The notes beneath the pieces were generated by a model. The model did not search any database and was not told the DNA's origin. It saw only the letters and a list, made by a program, of their open reading frames with translations. Below, one piece after another: positions 5,800 to 6,260 of a stretch of 6,260 nt of DNA. This DNA is from Salinibacterium sp. (lineage in GTDB: Bacteria; Actinomycetota; Actinomycetes; Actinomycetales; Microbacteriaceae). Each line of letters starts with the position of its first letter. Positions within the stretch are counted from its first letter, which is position 1. A program made the translations under genes and the position numbers. Where the stretch lies: contig JANXTJ010000189.1 of NCBI GenBank assembly GCA_025352485.1, positions 1 to 6,260 of the forward strand, given 5' to 3'.

Positions 5800-6260
5800 C
5801 TACTTCTTCAGGAGGCCGTTACCGGTCAGCCAGCCCTTAGCGATGACGCCCGGCGACTTCTGGTCGACGGTTGACGCCACGTTGAGAGCGACCAAGCCCT
5901 GCGCGGTGAGCTTCGCGCTCACCGCGTTGATGATTTTCGACACCTGGCCGGCGACGTCGGAACGCACCAGCGGCACGACGTTGGAGGCGAGGAACAGGCC
6001 ATCGGGGTCGGCCAGAGTGACGAGCTTGTCGGTCTGGATTCGCGGGTCGGCACTATAGACGTTGGCGATGTTGACGGTACCGGCAAGGAGGTCATCCACG
6101 GTGGTGTCGCCGGTGGCCGTGAAAGCCACGTTCACGCCGTACTTCGACTTCAGGCCCTTGGGGCCATAGGGTCGCTCGGCGAGTTCGGCGGCCCCACCCA
6201 GCGTGAGCGGCGTCGTCACCTTGGATAGATCCGCGATCGTCTTGAGGTTGTTGGCCTTAG
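5800..6260 (-). CDS. Osmoprotectant (glycine betaine/choline type) ABC transporter substrate-binding protein, 5' part outside window
   Basis: This is the C-terminal 152 residues of an extracytoplasmic binding protein that would deliver quaternary amines such as glycine betaine, carnitine or choline to an OpuC/ProX/OsmF-type ABC importer. The reading frame is open to the right edge and stops with TAG at 5800-5802; an internal GTG at 6219 is not the true start because family homology continues upstream (KTIADLSKV at visible residues 6-14). Family features are LTLGGAAELAERP (18-30), GPKGLKSKYG (32-41), VYSADPRI (67-74), LADPDGLF (82-89) and NVVPLVRSDV (93-102). The C-terminal helix ends WLTGNGLLKK. 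The signal peptide and lipobox would lie outside the window. In this family the permease and ATPase genes usually adjoin, here presumably to the right. It converges on marR and is probably unrelated to it in function. Confidence 0.9.
   Translation of the reverse strand, partial: KANNLKTIADLSKVTTPLTLGGAAELAERPYGPKGLKSKYGVNVAFTATGDTTVDDLLAGTVNIANVYSADPRIQTDKLVTLADPDGLFLASNVVPLVRSDVAGQVSKIINAVSAKLTAQGLVALNVASTVDQKSPGVIAKGWLTGNGLLKK

Noticed and set aside
6217..6219. GTG as the start of the substrate-binding protein
   Set aside because: The frame stays open to the window edge and the upstream residues match the family, so the gene is cut by the window and does not start here.

Overview
The window comes from a high-GC Gram-positive actinobacterium. 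The codon use, the protein sequences and the start codons that lack a Shine-Dalgarno sequence but carry a TANNNT -10 box point that way. Microbacteriaceae is my best guess, but that is inference without a database search. No RNA gene, insertion sequence, CRISPR array or phage gene is visible. Coding density is very high, and no gene-free stretch exceeds about 80 bases.

Layout, left to right. (1) Positions 1-979, minus strand: the N-terminal 326 residues of an APC-superfamily (cationic amino acid transporter type) permease, which runs off the left edge. (2) Positions 930-2336, minus strand: PabB, aminodeoxychorismate synthase component I. It overlaps the permease start by 50 bp and is probably co-transcribed with it. 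(3) Positions 2348-3112, plus strand: a class IV aminotransferase fold protein, probably PabC (aminodeoxychorismate lyase), divergent from pabB with only 11 bp between the start codons. (4) Positions 3107-3144: a 19-bp tandem repeat that holds the stop codons of two convergent genes. (5) Positions 3133-5208, minus strand: a 691-residue MMPL/RND-type transporter. (6) Positions 5209-5273: an AT-rich divergent regulatory region. (7) Positions 5274-5723, plus strand: a MarR-family regulator. (8) Positions 5736-5795: a strong hairpin, probably a shared terminator. (9) Positions 5800-6260, minus strand: the C-terminal 152 residues of an osmoprotectant (glycine betaine/choline type) ABC substrate-binding protein, which runs off the right edge.

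How the genes work together. pabB and pabC encode the two steps from chorismate to p-aminobenzoate for folate synthesis; the glutaminase subunit pabA is not in the window. The MMPL/MarR pair has the usual layout of an exporter with a divergent local repressor. The permease and the binding protein are unrelated membrane-uptake functions at the edges.

No new multi-gene system is evident. The most interesting signals are regulatory. The pabB/pabC gap looks like two interlocked leaderless promoters, each with its -10 box ending in the other gene's start codon. The same 9-mer CATAACCTA, which reads as a -10 box on both strands, recurs in the second divergent gap (MMPL/marR).
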